Source: Pseudomonas songnenensis
GTDB lineage: Bacteria; Pseudomonadota; Gammaproteobacteria; Pseudomonadales; Pseudomonadaceae
Direction: 5' to 3'
DNA length: 64,000 nt
Assembly: GCF_003696315.1 (NCBI RefSeq)
Contig: NZ_RFFN01000001.1
Span: forward strand, 434,001 to 498,000
Shown piece after piece: positions 17,970-26,464 of the stretch (positions are counted from its first letter, which is position 1; every line of letters begins with the position of its first letter). The notes under the pieces were generated by a model. It was given only the letters and a program-made list of their open reading frames with translations, was not told where the DNA came from and did not search any database. Made by a program: the position numbers and the translations under genes.

Positions 17970-19162
17970 GTTTTGGCCAGAAGACTTCATTTTCAGTGGC
18001 GCTTTTTGCTTCGTTGGTATTGGTTGCTTTCTTTCTAGGGCCATTTTACTGGTTTGGTAGCAATGCAGGGTGGGCGAATTTCATCAGAATAGGTACGGTA
18101 CTAGCACTAGGCTTATTAGTGTGGCGCGATTGGCCGCTACATAAGCCGGATAGTTTTCAAATAGTGTTTCTTTTGTTTTGGGTCTACCTGGCGCTGAACT
18201 CTATGGTATTGAGTGAAAGCGCGCAGCCGCTCAGGCGCCTCGTCTTTATTTTGTGTTTCGTTCTAATGGTATCTCGGGTAGGACTGACCTCGGTTCACTG
18301 GAGGTGGATAATAGCAGGTGTGGGGTTGTTGGGAGCAGGGTTCGCCTTGTTCTCTCTGGCCAACTTGTATCGGTTGGGTATGCTTAGTTTTGAGTACCGA
18401 TCCGGGAAGGTTTTTTCTTCTGGAGTGCCGGAAATAGCCTATTTCGGAAATACTATCGTCGCCGCTCTGCACTATGCTGTTTGCTATTGTGCAGCGCTAT
18501 GGATGTTTTTTTCGTCTCGCACGCGAAGTGCTCTATTGGCTTGGGGGAGCTGCGTGCTGGTTATTAGTGTTTATCTATTCTTGACCTACGCGCGTAGTGG
18601 TTGGATTGCAGCGTTAATCGTTTCCTGTGTTCTTTGGTTACTGATGATCGATCGTCAGCGCTGGCGGCGCTATGTATTGTTCGCCTCTTTCATGGCGGGA
18701 GGAGCAACACTTTTTTTGTTTAAATACTCTGCCTATGAATTCGGTGTGCGCGGTCTTACCCATCGTGATGAAATATGGCGGTCCGTGCTAGCGCAGGCTC
18801 TTCCAAACTGGTTTTGGGGCAAGGGGGCGGGAGCTGATATTGCGCCTGTAGTCGTCAATATGGGCGCCCAAACAGTGCGTAATGCCCATAGCTTGTACTT
18901 AGAGATATTTTACCAGTTTGGATTGCTTGGGTTTTTGCTGGCGATTATCATTTTGTTTTTTGCCTTGCTGCGGCTTTTCAAGTTATCAAAAGAGAAGATC
19001 GGTGGAGAAATTTCGGTGTTTGCTTTTGCGTTGCTGTCCGCCGCATCTGTAGTGATGTTTTTTGAGTTGAATACGTTCGTTGGTGCGCCGAACTTGGTAT
19101 GGCTTTGGTTTTGGTTGCCCTTGGGAGTAGCGCTGAGTAGTTACAGGCGCGCAAATGCTTAA
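17966..19162 (+). CDS. waaL: O-antigen ligase WaaL-like membrane protein
   Basis: A 398-residue polytopic inner-membrane protein with about ten to twelve hydrophobic segments. The periplasmic loop before the last helices has R210 in LTYARSGWIAAL and H308 in VRNAHSLYLEIFYQFGLLG, the Wzy_C-type residues that WaaL needs to join undecaprenyl-linked O-antigen to lipid A-core. Position before msbA matches P. aeruginosa waaL (PA4999). Translation starts at TTG 17966 with GGGAG upstream, overlapping the previous stop. A Wzy-type polymerase is the alternative, but no other O-antigen polymerisation gene is nearby. Confidence 0.72.
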   Translation: MSFGQKTSFSVALFASLVLVAFFLGPFYWFGSNAGWANFIRIGTVLALGLLVWRDWPLHKPDSFQIVFLLFWVYLALNSMVLSESAQPLRRLVFILCFVLMVSRVGLTSVHWRWIIAGVGLLGAGFALFSLANLYRLGMLSFEYRSGKVFSSGVPEIAYFGNTIVAALHYAVCYCAALWMFFSSRTRSALLAWGSCVLVISVYLFLTYARSGWIAALIVSCVLWLLMIDRQRWRRYVLFASFMAGGATLFLFKYSAYEFGVRGLTHRDEIWRSVLAQALPNWFWGKGAGADIAPVVVNMGAQTVRNAHSLYLEIFYQFGLLGFLLAIIILFFALLRLFKLSKEKIGGEISVFAFALLSAASVVMFFELNTFVGAPNLVWLWFWLPLGVALSSYRRANA

Positions 19163-20021
19163 GGTTGATTTCATTGACGGGCGGCGCTGGCTTGTTGATG
19201 CTGCAGGTTCGTTAATTACCCCGATTCGTTCATTCTGCGAGTTGGCTGGGAGCTTGCGGGGTGATAATGCTTTTATAGCGGCATCTGGATCTTCAGCTAG
19301 AGATTTTCCATGGTCTAAATACAATGGTTATCCTTTCATCGCAATGAACGGATCGGTCGTCGCGTGCGTTGAAAACAATATCGTTCCCAGGTTTTATTTA
19401 TGTGACGACGAAAGTTTTGCTCGTGATCGTTTTGCTCTGGCGTTGCTCGGCCTTGAGCGCGCGCAGAACGTGGCTATGAGTCTTGAGGTTCTATCTTTGC
19501 TCCACACGGCGCAACCTGGCTGTCTGGCTGGTCGATCTGTCTTTTTATTGGAGCGGGTAAACCGATTCATAAGTCGTAAGCGCTTGTCGGATCGATCCTA
19601 TGCTTGGTCTATAAGAAATGATCAGGATCTGATTTCCCAATTTTCACTTATACGGAAGTCGCCTAATCGGGTTGGCTTTAGTCTAAACTTAGACAAGGGG
19701 TATTTTGTCGCGCGAACAATTCCTTACGTGGCTTTGCAGCTTTGCTACCAGCTTGGGTGCCGGCGCATTTTTCTTATTGGCGTTGATCTTTCCGGAGGTG
19801 GCGGTCGCTTTTACGAAGCTGGCACGGACGTGCTGCCCACGTCTTTGGATGAGGATTACGATAAGTATATTTTCCCAAGTTTTCTCTGGATGAAGCGCCG
19901 CGTTGTGTCCGCCGGTTTTCAGGTCTACAATTTGTCACCTATAAGTCGCCTGCCCGAAAAGCTCTTTCCAAGGCTTACTAATAATGAGTTGGAGCGTATG
20001 CTAGAAAATTCGGAGCATTAA
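19155..20021 (+). CDS. GT42/DUF115-like putative glycosyltransferase
   Basis: A 288-residue soluble protein. The order of motifs resembles GT42 sialyltransferases and DUF115 proteins: AFIAASGSSARDFPW (residues 39-53, a glycine/serine nucleotide loop), FIAMNGSVV (61-69), VALQLCYQLGCRRIFLIGVD (192-211), GGRFYEAG (217-224), and QVYNLSPIS (256-264) near the end. It overlaps the waaL stop by 8 bases, so it is coupled to core/O-antigen assembly. A nonulosonate or KDO-like donor is conceivable, but I cannot confirm donor or even activity. Confidence 0.45.
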   Translation: MLKVDFIDGRRWLVDAAGSLITPIRSFCELAGSLRGDNAFIAASGSSARDFPWSKYNGYPFIAMNGSVVACVENNIVPRFYLCDDESFARDRFALALLGLERAQNVAMSLEVLSLLHTAQPGCLAGRSVFLLERVNRFISRKRLSDRSYAWSIRNDQDLISQFSLIRKSPNRVGFSLNLDKGYFVARTIPYVALQLCYQLGCRRIFLIGVDLSGGGGRFYEAGTDVLPTSLDEDYDKYIFPSFLWMKRRVVSAGFQVYNLSPISRLPEKLFPRLTNNELERMLENSEH

Positions 20022-20022
20022 A

Positions 20023-20640
20023 CTAAGTTCGCTGGCGTGCCCTTTCTTGGTAGTACGCGCTGAAAAAATCCCCGTGCACTCTGCTTTCAATCCATGTGCG
20101 ATCATCCTCGTCGCGCAACATGTGTTTAAAATTTCGCTGACTTTTATAAGGGCCGAGCGGTTTGGTTTGGCACTTCAAGTCGGCGATGTCTATTAAGCCA
20201 AGTCTGCCTTCGGGCGTAAGGACAATGTTTCCTAAATGTATCGATCGAAAAAAGATACCTTTTTCATGAAGGTGCGCTAGGAATCGACCGAGCTGGTCAA
20301 ATAGGTTTGCGGGGCTTTCGTCAGCTTGCCGGCGTAGCTGTCGCAGGGTTACGCCGGGTAGTGGGTGGTAGTGCACAGCGTCTCGCTTGATTGAAGGGAT
20401 TTTATAAGTATTTATTAATGACGGGCAGGCGACGTCCAGCCGTTGTAGATTTTTGATGTTATCAGCGAACCTCTTGGCATATGGGTAGAGCACCGCGGAG
20501 CTAAAGAAATGTTTCAGCCTAAAAAGCTTCAAGATTGTGCCATCATTTAGCAATAGCACCTTCTCTCCACAGCTGTCTTTTTCGAGCACTCGGGCTCCCT
20601 CACGCATGCGCACGTAAGATTCTATTTGAAGTTTTTGCAT
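20023..20640 (-). CDS. PA4998-like kinase-fold protein lacking the catalytic Asp
   Basis: A 205-residue protein on the opposite strand, convergent with the cassette with one base between stops and divergent from msbA. It resembles PA4998-type kinase-like proteins next to msbA. K38 in ILKLF and D151 in LIDIADLKC are present. The loop GIFFRSIHLGNIVLTP (residues 128-143) has S133 where the catalytic Asp belongs, although R132 and N138 align. Either this family uses another residue or it is a pseudokinase regulating neighbours. Its AT-rich composition marks it as part of the cassette. Confidence 0.65.
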   Translation of the reverse strand: MQKLQIESYVRMREGARVLEKDSCGEKVLLLNDGTILKLFRLKHFFSSAVLYPYAKRFADNIKNLQRLDVACPSLINTYKIPSIKRDAVHYHPLPGVTLRQLRRQADESPANLFDQLGRFLAHLHEKGIFFRSIHLGNIVLTPEGRLGLIDIADLKCQTKPLGPYKSQRNFKHMLRDEDDRTWIESRVHGDFFSAYYQERARQRT

Positions 20641-20650
20641 TAGTGCTTTC

Positions 20651-20692
20651 CGGTCATCTGTAAACGTTTAGGCTAGGTTTTGACCGGACCTA
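20651..20692. promoter_or_regulatory. cluster of palindromes in the msbA divergent control region
   Basis: TAAACGTTTA at 20661-20670 is a perfect palindrome. It is flanked by CGGTCA (20651) and TGACCG (20681), an outer inverted repeat, and by TAGGT-N9-ACCTA (20674-20692). The site lies between the divergent kinase-like gene and msbA and could hold an operator. No regulator is assigned. Confidence 0.3.
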
Positions 20693-20773
20693 TTTAGTTT
20701 GGTACCCAGCGGAGTGCAAGAATTTTACACGTACTGCTTGGCGATTGTCTTACCCAGCTTAGGTCTAGGGGTA

Positions 20774-20782
20774 TGCTAAAAT
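20774..20782 (+). promoter_or_regulatory. extended -10 promoter element of msbA
   Basis: TGCTAAAAT fits an extended -10 (TGnTATAAT-like). No good -35 is seen at 17 bases, as is usual for extended -10 promoters. It predicts transcription from about 20789. That would exclude the in-frame ATG at 20773 and supports the msbA start at 20812. Confidence 0.45.
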
Positions 20783-20811
20783 TCGCAGCTCTCATCCTCA
20801 ATTGGTCTGTC

Positions 20812-22635
20812 ATGAGCCATCCTGAAAAAAAAATTTCGAGCCTAGGGATTTACTTCCGCTTGCTGGGGTATGTGAGACCCTATTTCGGTCTATTTTTGAT
20901 CAGCATGCTCGGTTTTCTGATCTTTGCTTCCACCCAGCCGATGCTTGGCTACATTCTCAAGTACTTCGTCGACGGCCTGTCCAATCCCGATGCGAGCCTG
21001 CTCGAAGGTGTGCCGGGGCTGCTGGAGCATGCACCCTGGCTCGCACGCCTGAAGCTGTTGCAGGCTGTGCCGTTATTGATCGTGGCGATCGCATTGTGGC
21101 AGGGCATTGGCTCTTTTCTGGGCAATTACTACCTCGCCAAGGTTTCGATGGGGCTCGTACAGGATCTGCGCGTCGCGCTGTTCAACAATCTGCTGACCTT
21201 GCCCAACCGCTATTTCGATAACCACAACTCCGGTCACTTGATTTCAAGGATCACCTACAACGTGACCATGGTCACCGGCGCCGCTACTGATGCCATCAAG
21301 GTGGTGGTGCGTGAAGGCATGACGGTGCTTTTCCTGTTTGCCACCCTGCTGTGGATGAACTGGAAACTCACTCTGGTTATGGTGGCCATCCTACCGGTCA
21401 TCGGCGTCATGGTAACCAGCACAAGCAAGAAGTTTCGTAAGCAAAGCAAGAAGATCCAGGCCAGCATGGGTGATGTGACCCACATTACTTCCGAGAGTAT
21501 TCAGGGTTATCGGGTAGTGCGCAGCTTTGGTGGTGAGGCCTATGAGAAGCAGCGTTTCCTCAATGCCAGTGAGCAGAACAAATTCAAGCAATTGAAAATG
21601 GTGAAGACCAACGCGGTCTACACCCCGAGCCTGCAGCTGGTGATCTACAGCGCCATGGCGGTGCTGATGTTCCTTGTGCTGCTGCTGCGAGGCGATGCGT
21701 CGGCTGGCGATCTGGTCGCTTACATCACGCTGGCCGGTTTGCTGCCCAAACCGATTCGCCAGCTGTCGGAAGTCAGTTCGACCATTCAGAAAGGTGTCGC
21801 TGGCGCTGAGAGCATCTTCGAGCAGCTCGACGAGCGACCCGAGATCGACACTGGCACGCTGGAGCGCGATTCGGTCAGCGGACGTCTGGAAGTGCGCAAC
21901 CTCAATTTCGTCTACCCGGGCAGCGACAAGCCGGTGCTGCACGACATCAGCTTCACCGTGGAGCCCGGCCAGATGGTGGCGCTGGTCGGTCGGTCCGGCA
22001 GCGGCAAGTCGACACTGGCCAATCTGATCCCGCGTTTCTACCATCATGAGACCGGCCATATCCTGCTGGACGGTGCGGATGTCGAGTCCTACACGTTGCG
22101 CAACCTGCGCCGGCATATTGCCCTGGTGACGCAGCAGGTGACTCTGTTTAACGATACCGTGGCGAACAACATCGCCTACGGCGATCTGGCCGGCGCGCCG
22201 CTGGACGACATCCGCCGTGCCGCTCGCGATGCCTACGCCGACGAGTTCATCGAGCAAATGCCCGAGGGCTATCAGACCCTGGTCGGGGAAAACGGCGTGC
22301 TGCTCTCAGGTGGACAGCGGCAGCGCCTGGCAATTGCGCGTGCACTGCTCAAGAATGCCCCCGTGCTGATTCTTGACGAAGCGACTTCGGCGCTGGATAC
22401 CGAGTCCGAGCGGCATATCCAGGGGGCTCTGGACCATGTGATGCAGGGCCGCACCACGCTGGTCATCGCTCACCGCCTGAGCACAATCGAGAAGGCCGAT
22501 CTGATCCTGGTAATGGAGCAGGGCCGCATCGTCGAGCGTGGCACCCATGCCGAGCTGCTGGCGGTGAACGGTGCCTACGCGCGGCTTCATGCGACGCAGT
22601 TCCAGGACGACGAATCGGACGAGCAGGGCGCCTGA
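20812..22635 (+). CDS. msbA: lipid A-core flippase MsbA
   Basis: A homodimeric ABC transporter that flips lipid A-core across the inner membrane with ATP. The 607-residue protein has a six-helix ABC transmembrane domain (about residues 20-320). Its nucleotide-binding domain has Walker A GRSGSGKST (near 393-401), the signature LSGGQRQR (498-505) and Walker B VLILDEATSALD (near 516-527). I chose ATG 20812 (MSHPEKK) over ATG 20773, which lies inside a predicted -10 element; family length agrees. No strong Shine-Dalgarno is visible. Codons 5-8 contain nine A in a row, and the first codons are AT-rich like the cassette upstream. Confidence 0.95.
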   Translation: MSHPEKKISSLGIYFRLLGYVRPYFGLFLISMLGFLIFASTQPMLGYILKYFVDGLSNPDASLLEGVPGLLEHAPWLARLKLLQAVPLLIVAIALWQGIGSFLGNYYLAKVSMGLVQDLRVALFNNLLTLPNRYFDNHNSGHLISRITYNVTMVTGAATDAIKVVVREGMTVLFLFATLLWMNWKLTLVMVAILPVIGVMVTSTSKKFRKQSKKIQASMGDVTHITSESIQGYRVVRSFGGEAYEKQRFLNASEQNKFKQLKMVKTNAVYTPSLQLVIYSAMAVLMFLVLLLRGDASAGDLVAYITLAGLLPKPIRQLSEVSSTIQKGVAGAESIFEQLDERPEIDTGTLERDSVSGRLEVRNLNFVYPGSDKPVLHDISFTVEPGQMVALVGRSGSGKSTLANLIPRFYHHETGHILLDGADVESYTLRNLRRHIALVTQQVTLFNDTVANNIAYGDLAGAPLDDIRRAARDAYADEFIEQMPEGYQTLVGENGVLLSGGQRQRLAIARALLKNAPVLILDEATSALDTESERHIQGALDHVMQGRTTLVIAHRLSTIEKADLILVMEQGRIVERGTHAELLAVNGAYARLHATQFQDDESDEQGA

Positions 22636-23531
22636 TGCTGCAGTTTCTGAAAAGCTGGCGTGAACGCGGCTGGTGCGAGATCGATGCCGACACCTATGCG
22701 CAGATCTGGCAGCGCTACGGCGGCAGCGTCGCCACTCACCCAGCCGTCGTCGAGCGGCTGGCCGGTCTTGCCGGTATTCCGGTGCGCTATCTGGCCTGGG
22801 AGCGGCACGGCGAATTGATCGCTGCGGTTCCCTGCTGGGGGCGCCATCTGGCGCTGTCCAAGGACGTATTGAAAAAGACCGGCAAGCGCGGGCTGTTCGA
22901 TCTGGGTAATGCCGAGATCATCCTGCCCGTCGCCGAGCAGGCGGCGATTCCGGTCCGCCAGCGCATGCGCTACGTGTCAGAGCTCAATGCTGGCGCGATC
23001 AGCACCTTGCGCGAGCAACCGGAGGGTCTGGCGCTGGCGCGCGAACCGGAGGCGTACTCGAAGAAGTTTCGTTACAACCAGCGCCGCGAGCAGCGCCTGC
23101 TGGAAGAGGCGGGCGGTGTGCTGCGGTCGATGCTGGATTTCTCGCCGACCGAGCAGGCTGCAATGTATGCCGATCTGTTCCAGCGCCGCTGGGGTTTCGA
23201 GGCGCCCGGTAAGAGCCATCTGCAAGAGGTCTTTGCACTACTGCGCGAGTTCATGACCGGCTCGGTGGTGTTTCTCGACGAGCAGCCGATCGCCATTCAG
23301 GTTCTCTATCGGGTCGAGTCGCCGAAATGGATGTCCGTCGAGTACATCAATGGCGGTGTCGATCCGGTGCAGCGGGACTTCAGCCCAGGCAGCGTGCTCA
23401 GTTTCGTCAACACCCAGACGGCCTGGGCCGAGGCGCGGGCGCTGGACAAACCGCTGCGTTATTCCTTTGGCCGGGCGGATCGCGAGTACAAGGATCGCTG
23501 GTGCAACCGCGTTCCGGTCTATCAGGTGTGA
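22635..23531 (+). CDS. mig-14: Mig-14 family antimicrobial peptide resistance protein
   Basis: A 298-residue GNAT-like, membrane-associated protein of the Mig-14 family, linked in Salmonella and P. aeruginosa to resistance to cationic antimicrobial peptides. Visible are the opening LKSWRERGW, AVPCWGRHLALSKDVLKKTG near residues 56-75, KFRYNQRREQRLLEEAGG (137-154) and SYGRADREYK-like YSFGRADREYKDRW near the end. Its ATG overlaps the msbA TGA by one base. In P. aeruginosa mig-14 lies elsewhere in the core cluster (PA5003), so its place right after msbA is a rearrangement. Confidence 0.85.
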   Translation: MLQFLKSWRERGWCEIDADTYAQIWQRYGGSVATHPAVVERLAGLAGIPVRYLAWERHGELIAAVPCWGRHLALSKDVLKKTGKRGLFDLGNAEIILPVAEQAAIPVRQRMRYVSELNAGAISTLREQPEGLALAREPEAYSKKFRYNQRREQRLLEEAGGVLRSMLDFSPTEQAAMYADLFQRRWGFEAPGKSHLQEVFALLREFMTGSVVFLDEQPIAIQVLYRVESPKWMSVEYINGGVDPVQRDFSPGSVLSFVNTQTAWAEARALDKPLRYSFGRADREYKDRWCNRVPVYQV

Positions 23532-23534
23532 GCC

Positions 23535-24929
23535 ATGAGTGCACGCAAGCAGCAATTGCTTAAACGCCACCGCAAGCACAAACGCATCGCCTTGCTGGTC
23601 GCGCTTGTCGCGCTGCTGCTGCTCGGCGCGCTGGTTGCTTGGTGGTTGGTTCCGCTCTTGCTGGTGTTGGGCTGGATCGCTCATGAGGCCTGGTTTGCCG
23701 ACCACCTGTTCTACAGCCCTCAGGACGATTACGACTACGTATTCCCGGACGATGCCCAGCGTTATTCGGTGCGGATCGACGGCGGCCGACTCGCTCCGCC
23801 GGAGCGCTTCGAAGCCGCGGATACGCTTATTCTCGAGATCGAGCTCAAGGCCAGCTGGCTGGGGCGATGGCTTGATCCGCAGGTGTGGGTCGGTGACGAC
23901 CGTCAGGATTTCGAGCGGGGCGTTGCCGGCCGGCGCTATCTCAACCTGTCCGGCCAGCATGAGCCGCTGAGTGGGGGTGTGCTGCGTGTCAGCGGGCGCT
24001 TCTGTCGCCTGTCCGGCGAGGCGACGCTCTTCGCGATGCGCAACCCGGATTATTCCGAGCGCCGTGTGCTGATCGTCGCCCCGCATGCCGACGATGCCGA
24101 GCTGGCCGCTTTCGGCCTGTACAGTCGGGCACACGATGTGGCCATCGTGACCCTGACCCAGGGCGAGATCGAGGCCGACAGATACCGTCGGCTGGGTCTG
24201 GACGATGCGTCTGCCGCCAGGCTCAAGGGGCGGTTGCGCACCTGGGATAGCCTGGCGGTGCCATTGTGGGGCGGCGTACCGCAGTCGCGGTGCGTCCAGC
24301 TGGGCTATTACTGCCTGCAGCTGCCCGCCATGGCGGCCGATCCGCAGACGCCGTTCGGCTCGCGCGAATCCGGTGAACAGGACTTGCGCAGCGTGCGCCG
24401 GCACAATCCGCTGCTGTTGCCCGCGGATGTGGACGGTGTGCCCAGTTGGGACAATCTGCAGGCCGATCTGCGGGTTCTGCTCGCTCATTTTCGCCCTGAG
24501 GTGGTGGTCACACCGCACCCTGAACTGGATCCTCACGCTGACCATGTGGCTGCCACCCGGGCCTTGTATCAGGCCATGGAGGAGGGCGACTGGCTGCCGG
24601 AAACACTGCTGTTGTATGCCAACCACCTGCACGACAATGATCGCTGGCCGATGGGGCCGGCTGATGGCGGCGTGGCTTTGCCGCCCGCCATCGAGCCACT
24701 CCCGGCTGATCGCCTATGGAGCCCGACGCTGGATTCCGAGGCTCGGCTGAACAAGGCCATGGCGCTGGCGATGCAACACGATTTGCAGGGTCCTTTGCCG
24801 CTCAAGAAGCGTCTGCGCCGCCTGATCCAGGCCGCCCTCGCCGGTCGCCGCTGGCCGTCCACTGGCGATGACGAGTTTTTCCGCAAGGCCGTGCGCAGAC
24901 ACGAGCTATTCTGGGTGCGCAAGCTCTAG
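23535..24929 (+). CDS. dnpA: PIG-L family de-N-acetylase DnpA
   Basis: A 464-residue protein like P. aeruginosa PA5002 (DnpA), a predicted LPS-related de-N-acetylase reported to influence fluoroquinolone tolerance and persistence. A long hydrophobic stretch at about residues 17-40 anchors it in the inner membrane. The PIG-L zinc site is visible as [19 protein letters not shown] near 178-196 (His, Asp, Asp), with [18 protein letters not shown] near 323-340 supplying the last ligands. It starts 3 bases after mig-14, with which it pairs in P. aeruginosa too. The sugar substrate is not known from sequence. Confidence 0.88.
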   Translation: MSARKQQLLKRHRKHKRIALLVALVALLLLGALVAWWLVPLLLVLGWIAHEAWFADHLFYSPQDDYDYVFPDDAQRYSVRIDGGRLAPPERFEAADTLILEIELKASWLGRWLDPQVWVGDDRQDFERGVAGRRYLNLSGQHEPLSGGVLRVSGRFCRLSGEATLFAMRNPDYSERRVLIVAPHADDAELAAFGLYSRAHDVAIVTLTQGEIEADRYRRLGLDDASAARLKGRLRTWDSLAVPLWGGVPQSRCVQLGYYCLQLPAMAADPQTPFGSRESGEQDLRSVRRHNPLLLPADVDGVPSWDNLQADLRVLLAHFRPEVVVTPHPELDPHADHVAATRALYQAMEEGDWLPETLLLYANHLHDNDRWPMGPADGGVALPPAIEPLPADRLWSPTLDSEARLNKAMALAMQHDLQGPLPLKKRLRRLIQAALAGRRWPSTGDDEFFRKAVRRHELFWVRKL

Positions 24930-24940
24930 CAGCGTTGACA

Positions 24941-24957
24941 CGCTGGCCGGGCCAGCG
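24941..24957 (+). terminator. GC-rich hairpin between dnpA and hldE
   Basis: CGCTGGC-CGG-GCCAGCG forms a 7-bp stem with a 3-base loop just after the dnpA stop. No T run follows, so it is at best a weak terminator or an mRNA 3' end. A TTGACA directly before it has no -10 at normal spacing. Confidence 0.3.
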
Positions 24958-25008
24958 CGGCCCGCATGTTATGATCGCCGCCGTTTTCTGTCAGTCATCG
25001 GAGCCCCA

Positions 25009-26430
25009 ATGAAGCTGTCCATGCCCCGTTTCGACCAAGCCGCCGTTCTGGTGGTCGGTGACGTCATGCTCGATCGTTACTGGCATGGCGGCACGTCGCG
25101 GATCTCGCCCGAGGCACCGGTGCCGGTGGTGAAGGTCGAGCAGATCGAAGATCGCCCAGGTGGTGCGGCCAACGTCGCGCTGAACATCGCGGCGTTGGGG
25201 GCTGCCGCGGCGCTGGTGGGTGTGACCGGCGAGGACGAGGCGCGTCAGAGCCTGGCTGACAGCCTCGCGGCTGCCGGTGTGCAGGCGCATTTCCAGTGCA
25301 TCGATGACCAGCCCACCATCGTCAAGCTGCGGGTGATGAGTCGCCATCAGCAACTGCTGCGCATGGATTTCGAGGAGCTGTTCAACACCGATCCGGCCGC
25401 GTTGCTGGCCGAGGTGGAAGGGCTGCTGGCCGGGGTCAAGGTGCTGGTGCTGTCGGACTACGGCAAGGGCGCGCTGAAGAACCATCAGGCGCTGATCCAG
25501 GCGGCGCGGCGCCGTGGCATTCCGGTGCTGGCCGACCCCAAGGGCAAGGATTTCGACATCTATCGCGGCGCTACGCTGATCACGCCGAACCTGGGCGAAT
25601 TCGAGGCGATCGTCGGGCATTGTGCCGACGAGGCCGAGTTGGTCAGCAAGGGGGCCGAGCTGATGAGCCGGCTCGAGCTGGATGCGCTGCTGGTCACCCG
25701 TGGCGAGCACGGCATGACCCTGCTGCGTCCCGATCACGCGCCGCTGCACCTGCCGGCCCGTGCCCGCGAGGTGTTCGATGTCACCGGTGCCGGCGATACC
25801 GTCATTTCAACCCTGGCCGCTGCGATTGCGGCTGGCGAGGAACTGCCACAGGCCGTGGCACTGGCCAACCTGGCCGCCGGTATCGTGGTCGGCAAGCTGG
25901 GCACCGCCTGCATCAGCGCGCCGGAGCTGCGCCGCGCGGTGCAGCGCGAGGAAGGCTCCGAGCGTGGCGTGATGACCGTCGAACAGCTGCTCACCGCGGT
26001 CGAGGATGCCCGCGCCGAGGGTGAGAAGATCGTCTTCACCAATGGCTGTTTCGACATCCTGCACGCCGGCCATGTGACCTACCTCGAGCAGGCCCGGGCC
26101 CAGGGCGACCGGCTGGTGGTGGCTGTGAACGATGATGGCTCGGTGAGCCGCCTCAAGGGCCCGGGCCGGCCGATCAACTCGGTGGATCGACGCATGGCGG
26201 TGCTGGCCGGTCTGGAAGCGGTGGATTGGGTGGTGTGCTTTTCCGAGGACACACCGGAGAACCTGCTGGCCCAGGTGCGACCCGATGTACTGGTCAAGGG
26301 CGGCGACTATGGCGTCGATCAGGTCGTCGGGGCCGATCTGGTCAAGGCCTACGGCGGTGTGGTGAAGGTGCTGGGGCTGGTGGAAAACAGCTCGACCACC
26401 GCCATAGTCGAGAAGATCCGCGCCCGCTGA
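25009..26430 (+). CDS. hldE: bifunctional heptose 7-phosphate kinase/heptose 1-phosphate adenylyltransferase
   Basis: This enzyme catalyses two steps of ADP-heptose synthesis in the cytosol, supplying waaC and waaF. The 473-residue protein has an amino-terminal PfkB ribokinase domain, with [15 protein letters not shown] near residues 47-61 and the DVTGAGDT anion-hole motif near 259-266. The carboxy-terminal nucleotidyltransferase domain has [20 protein letters not shown] near 342-361 with its HxGH site. I chose ATG 25009 ([10 protein letters not shown]) because it gives the family length; earlier in-frame starts lie inside dnpA. It ends the LPS gene run and converges on the next minus-strand gene. 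Confidence 0.95.
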   Translation: MKLSMPRFDQAAVLVVGDVMLDRYWHGGTSRISPEAPVPVVKVEQIEDRPGGAANVALNIAALGAAAALVGVTGEDEARQSLADSLAAAGVQAHFQCIDDQPTIVKLRVMSRHQQLLRMDFEELFNTDPAALLAEVEGLLAGVKVLVLSDYGKGALKNHQALIQAARRRGIPVLADPKGKDFDIYRGATLITPNLGEFEAIVGHCADEAELVSKGAELMSRLELDALLVTRGEHGMTLLRPDHAPLHLPARAREVFDVTGAGDTVISTLAAAIAAGEELPQAVALANLAAGIVVGKLGTACISAPELRRAVQREEGSERGVMTVEQLLTAVEDARAEGEKIVFTNGCFDILHAGHVTYLEQARAQGDRLVVAVNDDGSVSRLKGPGRPINSVDRRMAVLAGLEAVDWVVCFSEDTPENLLAQVRPDVLVKGGDYGVDQVVGADLVKAYGGVVKVLGLVENSSTTAIVEKIRAR

Positions 26431-26464
26431 ACCACGGCAGCCAAGTGCCGCGCGATCGGGCTTC

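Noticed and set aside
14271-20640. AT-rich region as a prophage or insertion element
   Set aside because: No integrase, transposase, terminal repeats or phage genes. All genes fit LPS core or O-antigen attachment, so cassette exchange is the simpler reading.
24935-24940. TTGACA as a -35 box for hldE
   Set aside because: No -10 hexamer lies 15-19 bases downstream; the nearest TATGAT is 29 bases away and a hairpin lies between.
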